Positions 1-8,658 of a stretch of 64,000 bases of DNA are shown piece after piece (position 1 is the first letter of the stretch; every line of letters begins with the position of its first letter). Position numbers and translations under genes: made by a program. The notes beneath the pieces are model-generated. The model did not search any database. It had not been told where the DNA came from and saw only the letters and a program-made list of their open reading frames with translations. Source of the stretch: Porticoccus sp041395745 (GTDB taxonomy: Bacteria; Pseudomonadota; Gammaproteobacteria; Pseudomonadales; Porticoccaceae); assembly GCA_041395745.1 (NCBI GenBank), contig JAWKZV010000003.1:372001-436000 (forward strand), read 5' to 3'.

Positions 1-2291
1 TCCAGTACCTGCAACATGATCTGGCGTTCGATAATGCGAATATCCGGGCCGAATGCATCGCGCTTTTCTGCATAGGCCTGGTCGGCGATTTCACGAATAC
101 GGCTGCGCAGGCCTTCCTCGTGAAGGCGATTATCCTCATCCAGCCATGCCCGTAACGGCAGTTTCAATCCGAACTCTCCGTACAGGTGTTCCTCCAGCCC
201 GACCACATCCCATTGCTCCGCCAGACTCTGCGGAGGGATATAGAAGCTGATGGCATTGTCGATCACATCCGCGCGAATGTTGTCGATGACATCGGAAATG
301 TCTTCCGCCGCCAACAATTCATTGCGCTGCTGGTAAATGACCCGACGCTGGTCGTTTGCCACGTCATCGAATTCCAGCAGGTGTTTGCGGATGTCGAAGT
401 TGCGGCCCTCCACCTTGCGCTGGGCTTTCTCGATGGCGTTGGTCACCATGCGGTGTTCGATCGCCTCTCCTTTTTCCATTCCCAGGGCGCGCATCATGTT
501 TTTCACCCGATCAGAGGCAAACAGGCGCATCAAAGGATCTTCCAGCGACAGGTAGAAACGGGAAACACCGGGATCGCCCTGACGCCCTGCACGACCGCGG
601 AGCTGGTTATCAATCCGGCGTGACTCGTGTCGCTCCGTACCGAGAATGTGCAGACCACCCGCAGCAATCACCTGATCGTGACGCTTCTGCCAGCCAGCCT
701 TCACCTCGGCGATCTGCTGTTCGGAAGCATTTTCCAACTCAGCCAGTTCCGCCTCCCAATTACCACCGAGCACGATATCAGTACCGCGACCGGCCATATT
801 CGTAGCGATAGTCACGCTTCCCGGACGCCCTGCCTGAGCGATGATCTGGGCTTCTTTCTCGTGGTACTTGGCGTTCAGTACTTGGTGGGGAATCTTAGCT
901 ACCCGCAACCGCTCGGACATTGCCTCGGATGTCTCAATGGAAGCGGTGCCCACAAGCACCGGGGCTCCGGCCTCGATACAGGAGCGCACATCCTCCACCA
1001 CCGCATCATATTTTTCATCAGTCGTCAGGTAGATGAGATCATTCAGATCCTTACGGGCAATTTCCTTGTTGGTTGGAATCACCACGACATCCAGCCCATA
1101 GATCTGGTGGAACTCATAGGCTTCAGTATCTGCAGTACCGGTCATCCCGGCCAATTTTTCGTAGAGACGGAAGTAGTTCTGGAAGGTGGTGGACGCGAGT
1201 GTCTGGCTCTCACTGCGAATATTCACCCCCTCTTTCGCCTCGATAGCCTGGTGCAGACCTTCGGACAGACGGCGCCCCACCATGGTACGACCGGTGTGCT
1301 CATCGATTAGAATCACTTCGCCGTTCTGGACGATGTATTCCACATCCTTGTGGAACAAATTGTGCGCTTTCAGCGCTGCCTGCACATGATGCAACAAACC
1401 CAGATTACTGGCGTTATAGAGACTATCTCCCTCTTGAAGTAAGCCTTCACTTTCAAGCATCGACTCAATTTTCTTGTGGCCATCTTCAGTCAACTCCACC
1501 TGACGGGATTTTTCATCGATACTGAAATCCCCAGGATTTTCATCGCTGTGTACCTTCAGCAACGGAATCAGTCCATTCATTCGCTTGTACAGCGCGGAAC
1601 TGTCCTGGGCGGCGCCGGAAATAATCAAGGGCGTTCGCGCCTCATCAATGAGAATGGAGTCCACCTCATCGACAATGGCAAACGTCTGCCCCCGCTGTAC
1701 CTTGTCCTGAACACGCAACACCATGTTGTCGCGCAGGTAATCGAAGCCGTATTCGTTGTTGGTGCCATAGGTGATGTCTGCCTGATAGGCCTGGTACTTC
1801 TCTTCGGGCCCCTGCTGGGAAACGACAACACCAACTTGCATACCGAGAAACTCGTAGACCGGCTGCATCCAGTGGGCATCACGCTTGGCCAGGTAATCAT
1901 TCACCGTCACGATGTGGACGCCGCGACCAGGAATAGCATTCAGGTAGGCGGGCAGCGTTGCCACCAGGGTCTTACCCTCACCGGTGCGCATTTCAGCAAT
2001 ACGACCTTCATGCAGCGTAATACCCCCGATCAGCTGCACATCGAAATGACGCATTCCCAGGGTGCGGCGAGCTGCCTCCCGGACTACAGCAAAGGCCTCT
2101 GGGAGCAACTGGTCCAGAGATTCACCACTGCTGTAGCGCTGGCGAAATTCGTCGGTCTTACCTTTCAGCTGTTCATCACTGAGGGAAGAGACACTCTCCT
2201 CCCAACCGTTCACCTGCTTGACAAGCTTACGCATCCGCTTGATTTCACGATCATTTTTACTGCCAAACAGTTTCTTTATGAGTTTCATCAT
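1..2291 (-). CDS. secA: Preprotein translocase ATPase SecA (3' end outside window)
   Basis: SecA is the cytosolic motor that drives unfolded preproteins through SecYEG. About 763 codons are present. The N-terminus reads MMKLIKKLFGSKNDREIKRM, a typical SecA start. A Walker A segment (RTGEGKTLVA) lies near residue 105, followed by the DEAD-type VDEVDS and the motif-VI segment RGRAGRQGDPG. Roughly the last 140 residues of the usual ~900, including the C-terminal zinc-binding tail, are cut off by the window edge. The start could be either of two adjacent ATGs (2291 or 2288), and no strong ribosome-binding site is visible. It is the last gene in view of the lpxC-M23-secA series. No secM-like gene precedes it; an M23 peptidase takes that place, as in Pseudomonas. 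Confidence 0.97.
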   Translation of the reverse strand, partial: MMKLIKKLFGSKNDREIKRMRKLVKQVNGWEESVSSLSDEQLKGKTDEFRQRYSSGESLDQLLPEAFAVVREAARRTLGMRHFDVQLIGGITLHEGRIAEMRTGEGKTLVATLPAYLNAIPGRGVHIVTVNDYLAKRDAHWMQPVYEFLGMQVGVVVSQQGPEEKYQAYQADITYGTNNEYGFDYLRDNMVLRVQDKVQRGQTFAIVDEVDSILIDEARTPLIISGAAQDSSALYKRMNGLIPLLKVHSDENPGDFSIDEKSRQVELTEDGHKKIESMLESEGLLQEGDSLYNASNLGLLHHVQAALKAHNLFHKDVEYIVQNGEVILIDEHTGRTMVGRRLSEGLHQAIEAKEGVNIRSESQTLASTTFQNYFRLYEKLAGMTGTADTEAYEFHQIYGLDVVVIPTNKEIARKDLNDLIYLTTDEKYDAVVEDVRSCIEAGAPVLVGTASIETSEAMSERLRVAKIPHQVLNAKYHEKEAQIIAQAGRPGSVTIATNMAGRGTDIVLGGNWEAELAELENASEQQIAEVKAGWQKRHDQVIAAGGLHILGTERHESRRIDNQLRGRAGRQGDPGVSRFYLSLEDPLMRLFASDRVKNMMRALGMEKGEAIEHRMVTNAIEKAQRKVEGRNFDIRKHLLEFDDVANDQRRVIYQQRNELLAAEDISDVIDNIRADVIDNAISFYIPPQSLAEQWDVVGLEEHLYGEFGLKLPLRAWLDEDNRLHEEGLRSRIREIADQAYAEKRDAFGPDIRIIERQIMLQVL

Positions 2292-2365
2292 CAAAATCCA
2301 CGTCACTAAACGCGCACGGGCGCGGGTATCTAAATCAGTAGGAGAAAAAAGGAGGGAGGGGGGAG

Positions 2366-3289
2366 TTAACGGATGGTACGGCGAATATAGCTGGCGGGAT
2401 CAACCGCGCGGCCATTTTTATAGACTTCAAAGTGGACATGAGGGCCGGTGGAACGACCACTGCTTCCCATCAGGGCGATCACCTCACCCTTTTTCACCAG
2501 ATCGCCGACCTTGACCCGATTCTCACTGTTGTGGGCATAGCGGGTTACGTGACCCTCGCCGTGATCGAGTTCAACCATCTGGCCATAGCCATTGCGCTCA
2601 CCGGACCAGGTCACGACCCCGGCGGCAACAGCGACAACCTCTGAACCAAGCTTGCCGGCAAAATCCACACCGTTGTGCCAGGCGCGGTGACCAGTGAAGG
2701 GATCTGTGCGACGCCCAAAGCCGGATGACATCCAGCCTTTTTTGACCGGGCGACCGGTAACGGCACTCTGCCGCTGAACATTGCGGTCCATCATCAGTGA
2801 CTCGAGAATGCCCAGCTGGCTTTCCCGACTATCCAGTTGCGCCTCCAGCTGCTGGAACAGGTCCTCCAGTTCAGCGTACTGATAGGACTGTTGGGCATCC
2901 TGTTCAGGACCACCCACTGCCGGTTGCTGGCTGAAATCGAATTCCCCGTCTTCCAGTCCGGAAACCTCGGACAATCGTTCGCCCAGGGCGTCCAGGCGCA
3001 CCAGTCTCGCCTGCAACTCCGCCAGCTTCAGGGTCAATGCTTCCACTTTCTGGCGGGCATCTTCACGACCGGAATCCAGCTCAGCCTGCTGTAGCTCCAG
3101 CTCCTGGCGCATGGATTCGATAAGGCTTAGATCAATGGGGAGAGCGTTGCTGGTGAGGAGGGAGCCAATCAGAATGCCGCCCGTCACGGGCAGCCCCAGC
3201 ATACACATAGACAACAGCACCCGGGCCCAGTTATTCAGGGTCAGGGAACGGGTGGTACCCTTGCGATTGCTGATGAAAATGATTTTCAC
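2366..3289 (-). CDS. Membrane-anchored M23 metallopeptidase with coiled coil
   Basis: A 307-residue envelope protein. It has a short basic cytoplasmic N-terminus, one membrane segment at about residues 22-46, a Glu/Gln/Leu-rich coiled coil at about 55-165, and a C-terminal LytM/peptidase M23 domain. The zinc ligands are intact: HNGVD, the catalytic RYAHN histidine and HVHFE. It is therefore predicted to be an active peptidoglycan endopeptidase rather than an EnvC/NlpD-type activator, which normally lacks ligands. The start is GTG at 3289, giving the conserved MKIIFIS opening. It sits between lpxC and secA, where Pseudomonas also has an M23 peptidase. Substrate and partner are unknown from sequence. 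Confidence 0.88.
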   Translation of the reverse strand: MKIIFISNRKGTTRSLTLNNWARVLLSMCMLGLPVTGGILIGSLLTSNALPIDLSLIESMRQELELQQAELDSGREDARQKVEALTLKLAELQARLVRLDALGERLSEVSGLEDGEFDFSQQPAVGGPEQDAQQSYQYAELEDLFQQLEAQLDSRESQLGILESLMMDRNVQRQSAVTGRPVKKGWMSSGFGRRTDPFTGHRAWHNGVDFAGKLGSEVVAVAAGVVTWSGERNGYGQMVELDHGEGHVTRYAHNSENRVKVGDLVKKGEVIALMGSSGRSTGPHVHFEVYKNGRAVDPASYIRRTIR

Positions 3290-3331
3290 GGCGTAACCGG
3301 CATTACCTGCTTCTGTTTTCTTACGCCCACA

Positions 3332-4246
3332 CTATACGGCGAGCAACGGCTTCATGTATGAGATCGGGGCCTCATCTTCGTCATTTTCAAAAGTGACGAA
3401 CTCCCACGCATCTTCCTGGGCAATCAGCGCCCGGAGAGACGCATTATTCAGTCCGTGCCCGGACTTGTGGGCGACAAATTCACCAATCAGGCTGTTGCCC
3501 AGCAAATACAGATCGCCGATCGCATCGAGGATCTTGTGTTTGACAAACTCGTCTTCGTAGCGAAGACCGTCCTCATTTAACACCTGATATTCGTCGACGA
3601 CAATAGCGTTGTCCATACTACCGCCGCGAGCCAGCCCTTTTGAACGCAAATATTCGATTTCGTGCATGAAACCAAAGGTGCGAGCGCGGCTAACTTCCTT
3701 CACGAAAGAGGTACTACAGAAATCCACTTCTGCCTTGAGAGTCCGGTTGTGGAACACCGGATGATCAAAATCAATGGAAAAACTGACCTTGAAACCGTTA
3801 TAGGGACGGAACGAAGCAGTCTTGTCACCATCGGTCACCGTAAGCGGTCGCTTGATACGGATAAATTTCTTCGGCTCTTCCTGTTCCCGGATACCGGCTG
3901 ATTGCAGCAGGAATACAAAGGGACCGGCACTGCCATCCATGATCGGCACTTCCGGAGCGGTCACATCGATGATGGCGTTATCGATACCCAGGCCAGCCAT
4001 GGCGGATAGCAGGTGCTCCACCGTGGAGACTTTCACATCGCCATTGACCAGGGTAGTTGAAAGTGTTGTTTCGCCGACATTCTCTGCCTTGGCGATGATT
4101 TCCACCACCGGATCAAGGTCGGTGCGGCGGAAAATGATCCCTGTATTCACTGGAGCGGGATGGAGGGTCAGGTACACTTTTTCGCCCGTGTGCAGACCAA
4201 CACCCGTGGCGCGAATCATGTTGTTAAGGGTACGCTGTCGAATCAT
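3332..4246 (-). CDS. lpxC: UDP-3-O-acyl-N-acetylglucosamine deacetylase
   Basis: LpxC is the zinc-dependent cytosolic enzyme that commits UDP-3-O-acyl-GlcNAc to lipid A synthesis. At 304 residues it matches the usual length. The zinc ligands are visible: H78 in VEHLLSAM and the HKILDAIGD pair near residues 237-241. The GVGLHTG opening is also typical. ATG 4246 is preceded by AAGG. It lies downstream of ftsZ as in E. coli and Pseudomonas, but a hairpin with a T-run separates the two genes. In E. coli LpxC is turned over by FtsH through a C-terminal tail; the tail here ends SYMKPLLAV, which is compatible but not proof. Confidence 0.97.
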   Translation of the reverse strand: MIRQRTLNNMIRATGVGLHTGEKVYLTLHPAPVNTGIIFRRTDLDPVVEIIAKAENVGETTLSTTLVNGDVKVSTVEHLLSAMAGLGIDNAIIDVTAPEVPIMDGSAGPFVFLLQSAGIREQEEPKKFIRIKRPLTVTDGDKTASFRPYNGFKVSFSIDFDHPVFHNRTLKAEVDFCSTSFVKEVSRARTFGFMHEIEYLRSKGLARGGSMDNAIVVDEYQVLNEDGLRYEDEFVKHKILDAIGDLYLLGNSLIGEFVAHKSGHGLNNASLRALIAQEDAWEFVTFENDEDEAPISYMKPLLAV

Positions 4247-4279
4247 GCCTTACCGATTACCTGCAAGAAAAGCAGTGGA

Positions 4280-4318
4280 AATGAAAACTGGGCGCCATAC
4301 TAGCAGAACAGCGCCCAG
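4280..4318 (-). terminator. Possible intrinsic terminator between ftsZ and lpxC
   Basis: On the minus strand CTGGGCGC and GCGCCCAG form an 8-bp stem around a 15-nt loop, followed by TTTTCATTT. The position just after ftsZ suits a terminator or attenuator. lpxC begins only 34 nt further on, so either read-through or an internal promoter must supply it. No promoter was recognised in that gap. Confidence 0.5.
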
Positions 4319-4399
4319 AGCTCCATAAAACGAACCGCCGACCGGTTCGAGGGGTTTAGTCGGCGGCCCGTTTCAGGCCTCGGTCCTGGCAAGCGGCTA

Positions 4400-5581
4400 T
4401 CAATCCGCCTGGCGACGCAGGAACGCCGGAATATCCAAGTAGTCCATGTCGGCATCGGCACGCGGATCGAGCTTGCGAGCAACTGCCTCACCAGTGCTGG
4501 GACCACGGCGAATCACAGTGGGTTTGTCTAGCACCTCATAATCCGGTTCACCACTGCTTTTGCGCAGGTTAACTGCCGGAGCGGGACCATTGTCCACCAC
4601 CTTGGTGGGCTGCTTGCGCTCAATGCTCTGGCCCAGCCCGGTTGCCACCACGGTAACACGAAGCTTGTCACCCATGTCAGGATCGATAACCGTGCCCACT
4701 ACCACGGTGGCATTGTCAGAGGCGAAGGCTTCAACCGTATCACCCACATCGGAGAACTCACCCAGGGACAGATCGGGACCGGCGGTGATATTGACCAGAA
4801 TTCCGCGAGCTCCCTGCAGATTAATATCTTCCAACAACGGACTGTGAATGGCCGTTTCCGCGGCAATGCGGGCACGATCTTCACCGGTAGCCTCACCGGT
4901 ACCCATCATGGCCTGCCCCATTTCAGACATTACGGTACGCACGTCGGCAAAGTCGACGTTAATCATACCGGGACGGATGATCAGGTCGGCAATGCCCTGT
5001 ACCGCACCCAACAGTACATCGTTGGCAGCCTTGAAAGCCTCCAGCAGGCTGGTGGTCTTGCCCAGCACCTGCAACAGCTTTTCATTAGGCACGGTGATCA
5101 GGGAGTCCACCTTATCCTTCAATTCTTTCAGGCCTTCTTCAGCGATGGCCATACGCTTGCGGCCTTCAAAAACGAACGGACGGGTTACCACAGCCACGGT
5201 AAGAATACCCAGCTCCTTGGCCACGTCCGCCACGATCGGTGCCGCACCGGTTCCGGTACCACCACCCATACCGGCGGTGATGAAGACCATGTCCGCTCCC
5301 TGTAAAACGTCGGCAATGCGGTCGCGATCCTCGATCGCCGCATGGCGACCCACTTCCGGATTGGCACCTGCTCCCAGCCCCTTGGTCAAGCCATTGCCAA
5401 GTTGCAGAATAGTGGCACCGCCGATGTCCTTGAGAGCCTGAGCATCGGTATTGGCACAAATAAACTCCACACCGTCCACGGAACTGTTCATCATGTGGCG
5501 AACAGCGTTACCACCGCCCCCACCGACCCCGATGACTTTGATTTCCGCGCTGTCCGGCACGCTATCAACGATCTGAAACAT
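4400..5581 (-). CDS. ftsZ: Cell division GTPase FtsZ
   Basis: FtsZ is the tubulin-like GTPase that polymerises into the Z-ring at midcell. It has 393 residues. The N-terminal GTPase domain carries the tubulin signature GGGTGTG near residue 107. The C-terminal domain is followed by a linker of about 60 residues and the conserved tail DIPAFLRRQAD, which binds FtsA and ZipA. ATG 5581 has GAGGGG upstream. It is the last gene of the dcw cluster, separated from ftsA by 42 nt, which leaves little room for a dedicated promoter. Nothing is unusual in its length or motifs. Confidence 0.99.
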   Translation of the reverse strand: MFQIVDSVPDSAEIKVIGVGGGGGNAVRHMMNSSVDGVEFICANTDAQALKDIGGATILQLGNGLTKGLGAGANPEVGRHAAIEDRDRIADVLQGADMVFITAGMGGGTGTGAAPIVADVAKELGILTVAVVTRPFVFEGRKRMAIAEEGLKELKDKVDSLITVPNEKLLQVLGKTTSLLEAFKAANDVLLGAVQGIADLIIRPGMINVDFADVRTVMSEMGQAMMGTGEATGEDRARIAAETAIHSPLLEDINLQGARGILVNITAGPDLSLGEFSDVGDTVEAFASDNATVVVGTVIDPDMGDKLRVTVVATGLGQSIERKQPTKVVDNGPAPAVNLRKSSGEPDYEVLDKPTVIRRGPSTGEAVARKLDPRADADMDYLDIPAFLRRQAD

Positions 5582-5623
5582 AATTAATACCCCTCGATTG
5601 GTCCTGAGTTAAACGCCTGTTGA

Positions 5624-6862
5624 TTACAAATTGCCCTGAAACCAGCCTTTCAGTCGGCTGATAAAACCTTCCTTGCTCACTTCCCGGCGGCGGCTCACCT
5701 TGTTGCCTTCCTGTTGCTGCTGCATGCCATACATCAGCAATCCGACCCCGGTGGAGTAAATGGGGTTGTCGACGATATCGATCAGCCCCTTGATGTTCTG
5801 TGGAGAGCCCAGGCGTACCGGCATGTGGAAAATTTCTTCCGCCAGCTCCACCACGCCCTCCATCTTGGCGGTACCGCCGGTCAGCACCATGCCAGCCGCC
5901 ACCAGATCCTCGAATCCACTGCGACGAAGTTCTGCCTGAATCAGGGTGAACAGTTCGTCGTAACGGGGTTCCACTACTTCCGCCAACGCCTGGCGTGACA
6001 GATCCCGCGGCGGGCGCTCGCCGACGCTCGGCACCTTGATGGTTTCATCGGGGCCGGTCAGCTTGGCCAGCGCACAGGCGTACTTGATCTTCAGGTCCTC
6101 GGCATGGGCCGTAGGAGTACGCAGCGCGTGGGCGATATCGTTAGTCACCTGATCACCGGCAATCGGAATCACACCGGTATGGCGGATCGCACCGTCGGTG
6201 AAAATGGCGATATCGGTAGTGCCGCCGCCGATATCCACCAGGCAGACACCGAGTTGTTTTTCGTCCTCGGTGAGTACCGCATAGGAAGAAGCCAACTGCT
6301 CCAGGATGATGTCATCTACTTCCAGGCCGCAGCGGCGGATACATTTTTTGATGTTCTGGGCGGCATTGGCGGCGCAGGTCACCAGATGCACCTTAGCCTC
6401 CAGGCGCACCCCTGACATCCCCAACGGCTCGCGCACGCCTTCCTGGTTGTCGATGATGAATTCCTGGGGCAACACGTGGAGGATCTCCTGGTCCGCTGGA
6501 ATCGCCACCGCCCGTGCCGCATCGATCACTCGCTCGATATCAAGCGACATCACCTCGCGATCTCTTATCGCCACAATCCCGTGGGAATTGAGGCTGCGAA
6601 TGTGGCTGCCAGCGATCCCCGCGTAAACCGAGTGGATGTGACAGCCCGCCATCAGCTCCGCTTCCTCAATGGCGCGCTGGATGGAATGGACCGTGGACTC
6701 GATGTTCACCACCACCCCTTTTTTCAGGCCTGAGGAGGGATGAAGGCCAGTGCCGACGATCTCCAGAGTGCCGCCGGGGCCGGCCATTCCAACGATAGAA
6801 ACCACCTTGGACGTACCGATATCCAACCCGACTATCAATCTTTCGTCATTTGAGTTCGCCAT
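5624..6862 (-). CDS. ftsA: Cell division protein FtsA
   Basis: FtsA is an actin-fold ATPase that tethers FtsZ to the membrane and recruits later divisome proteins. It has 412 residues. It shows the phosphate-1 motif IVGLDIGTSKV, the phosphate-2 motif VDIGGGTTDIAIF, the adenosine motif VLTGGTAKMEG, and a C-terminal amphipathic helix (SRLKGWFQGNL) that acts as the membrane anchor. I chose ATG 6862 because GAGG lies six bases upstream. An in-frame GTG at 6874 would overlap the ftsQ stop and would push that ribosome-binding site into the coding sequence. Its place between ftsQ and ftsZ is standard. Confidence 0.98.
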   Translation of the reverse strand: MANSNDERLIVGLDIGTSKVVSIVGMAGPGGTLEIVGTGLHPSSGLKKGVVVNIESTVHSIQRAIEEAELMAGCHIHSVYAGIAGSHIRSLNSHGIVAIRDREVMSLDIERVIDAARAVAIPADQEILHVLPQEFIIDNQEGVREPLGMSGVRLEAKVHLVTCAANAAQNIKKCIRRCGLEVDDIILEQLASSYAVLTEDEKQLGVCLVDIGGGTTDIAIFTDGAIRHTGVIPIAGDQVTNDIAHALRTPTAHAEDLKIKYACALAKLTGPDETIKVPSVGERPPRDLSRQALAEVVEPRYDELFTLIQAELRRSGFEDLVAAGMVLTGGTAKMEGVVELAEEIFHMPVRLGSPQNIKGLIDIVDNPIYSTGVGLLMYGMQQQQEGNKVSRRREVSKEGFISRLKGWFQGNL

Positions 6863-6870
6863 TTTCGACC

Positions 6871-7698
6871 TCACACTCGTTCCGTCACCGCAGAGACACT
6901 GCTCAATTTCTGCCCTACCTGCTCACCCGACCAGGCCTGTTTCGCCAACCACTCCACGGCGACGCCGTTGTCATAGCGGATATCTACTTTGGCGACCTGT
7001 TCAACCTTGCTTTTCAATTCACTTTCCCAAACCACCAGAAAGCGGCGCATTTTTTCCATCACGTGATCCCGGCCAATCACCAGCTCGAGCCCGTTGTCCA
7101 GCTTCAGCCACCAGGCACCGCGGTCATCCCGCTTCAGCGCCGCCACTCGCAGACCTGAGGGCTGTAGCAGCTGCACCATTTCCCGGTAGGACTTCATCAA
7201 CTGCCGCTCGCTCTGATCCCCCCCCAGCAACATCGGCAGGAAGGCCAACCTGACGTTATCCCCGATCTCCTTGCGCTCTCCGCGCGCATTCAGGAAACCA
7301 CTGCTGCCCCAGCGGGCAATCGGGACTTCTTCAGTAACGGTAATTACCAGGCTGTCCGGCCAACGACGGCTCACCTTGGCCTGCTGAATCCAGGGGTGCA
7401 GCTCCAGCTCACGGCGTATCTTTTGCAGATCCAGACTGAGGAAGCCCCCGGTGACCAACGGCTCAACCATCTGCTGCACGTCCACCTGCTCCACCTGCGT
7501 AAATTCTCCATTCACCGCGATCACACCAATGGCCACGTTGAGCCTCTGGTAAATTTTCTCCAGTCCCCAGCCGGAAGCGCTCAACAGCATCGCCACCAGC
7601 ATCAGGGTTCCCGCCTGACGCAACCAGCCAAGCCGCTCACGCAACGGCGTACGCTGCTTCTGCCGCAGAGCACCATGGGACTGGCCGGCACCAAACAT
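6871..7698 (-). CDS. ftsQ: Cell division protein FtsQ
   Basis: FtsQ is a bitopic inner-membrane protein that bridges early and late divisome proteins through FtsBL. It has 275 residues: a basic cytoplasmic N-terminus, one membrane segment at about residues 31-48, then a POTRA domain and the beta domain in the periplasm. VAIGVIAVNGEF marks the POTRA start. Its ATG at 7698 directly abuts the ddl stop codon, so the two are probably translationally coupled. The C-terminal tail beyond the beta domain is short. Sequence conservation in this family is low, and gene order adds weight to the call. Confidence 0.95.
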   Translation of the reverse strand: MFGAGQSHGALRQKQRTPLRERLGWLRQAGTLMLVAMLLSASGWGLEKIYQRLNVAIGVIAVNGEFTQVEQVDVQQMVEPLVTGGFLSLDLQKIRRELELHPWIQQAKVSRRWPDSLVITVTEEVPIARWGSSGFLNARGERKEIGDNVRLAFLPMLLGGDQSERQLMKSYREMVQLLQPSGLRVAALKRDDRGAWWLKLDNGLELVIGRDHVMEKMRRFLVVWESELKSKVEQVAKVDIRYDNGVAVEWLAKQAWSGEQVGQKLSSVSAVTERV

Positions 7699-8652
7699 TC
7701 AGCCTTTCCCCCGGGCAAGGCTGGTATCGAGCACCTTCAGTACCAGCTCGTCAAAGCTGTAACCGGCCACCCTGGCCGCCATCGGCACCAGGCTGTGATC
7801 TGTCATACCCGGCACGGTGTTCACCTCCAGCAGAAAGAACTCCCCGCTCTGATTGGCCATGACGTCCACTCGCCCCCAGCCGCTGCAGCCAAGGCTGCTG
7901 AATGCCTGCCAGGCCAGCTGTTTCAAGGCCGTTTCTTCTTCAGCCCCCAGTCCGCAGGGACAGAGGTAACGGGTGTCATCCGCCAGGTACTTGGCATTGA
8001 AATCGTAAAAACTGTGGTCTGTTTCCAGCTTGATGGGAGGCAGCACCTCACCATTCAATATGGCCACGGTGTACTCCGCCCCGGTAATCCATTGTTCGGC
8101 AATGACGCTGCTATCCAGTGCCGCCGCTTCGCGCCAGGCCGCCTCCAGTGCTGCCGGGCTATCAGCGCGGGTCATACCCAGACTGGAGCCCTCGTGGGCC
8201 GGCTTTACCATCACTACGCCGCCCAATTGATCCAGAATGTCCTGCCAGTTGCTGCACTCATCGAGCACGGCAAATTTGGCTGTGGGCAAACCCACCCCTG
8301 TCCAGAATTGCTTGGTGTGCAATTTATCCATGGCCAGGGCCGAGGCAAAAACACCACTGCCGGTGTAGGGCAACCCCAGCAATTGAAGGGCGCCCTGCAG
8401 GGAGCCATCTTCCCCACCCGGGCCATGCAGCATGATCAGCACCCGATCCAGGCCGAGGTTTGGCAGTTGCGTCAACAGATCCGTGCCGGCATCCACAGGC
8501 TCTAGGTCGACACCACTGCGCTCCAGCGAAGCAATGACGGCGCGCCCGGAAATCAATGAGATCTCCCGTTCTGACGAAGTGCCTCCATAGAGCACCCCCA
8601 CCCGTCCGTACTTCTCTTTCATCGCTTCACTGACAGCCATATTCGTATCCAC
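7699..8652 (-). CDS. ddl: D-alanine--D-alanine ligase
   Basis: Ddl joins two D-alanines with ATP to make the dipeptide that MurF adds to the peptidoglycan precursor. It has 317 residues if it starts at GTG 8652. In-frame ATGs at 8640 and 8622 would give a more family-like N-terminus directly before RVGVLYGGTSSEREISL, and none of the three has a decisive ribosome-binding site. The ATP-grasp features are visible: the MVKPAHEGSSLGM loop and the metal-binding LLEVNTVPGMTDHS. It sits between murC and ftsQ, the ddlB position of E. coli. The six-base gap to murC and the abutment with ftsQ imply one transcript. Confidence 0.96.
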   Translation of the reverse strand: MDTNMAVSEAMKEKYGRVGVLYGGTSSEREISLISGRAVIASLERSGVDLEPVDAGTDLLTQLPNLGLDRVLIMLHGPGGEDGSLQGALQLLGLPYTGSGVFASALAMDKLHTKQFWTGVGLPTAKFAVLDECSNWQDILDQLGGVVMVKPAHEGSSLGMTRADSPAALEAAWREAAALDSSVIAEQWITGAEYTVAILNGEVLPPIKLETDHSFYDFNAKYLADDTRYLCPCGLGAEEETALKQLAWQAFSSLGCSGWGRVDVMANQSGEFFLLEVNTVPGMTDHSLVPMAARVAGYSFDELVLKVLDTSLARGKG

Positions 8653-8658
8653 AACCCA

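Noticed and set aside
2341..2367. Polypurine tract before secA
   Set aside because: It is short and ordinary for GC-rich intergenic DNA; no regulatory role can be supported.
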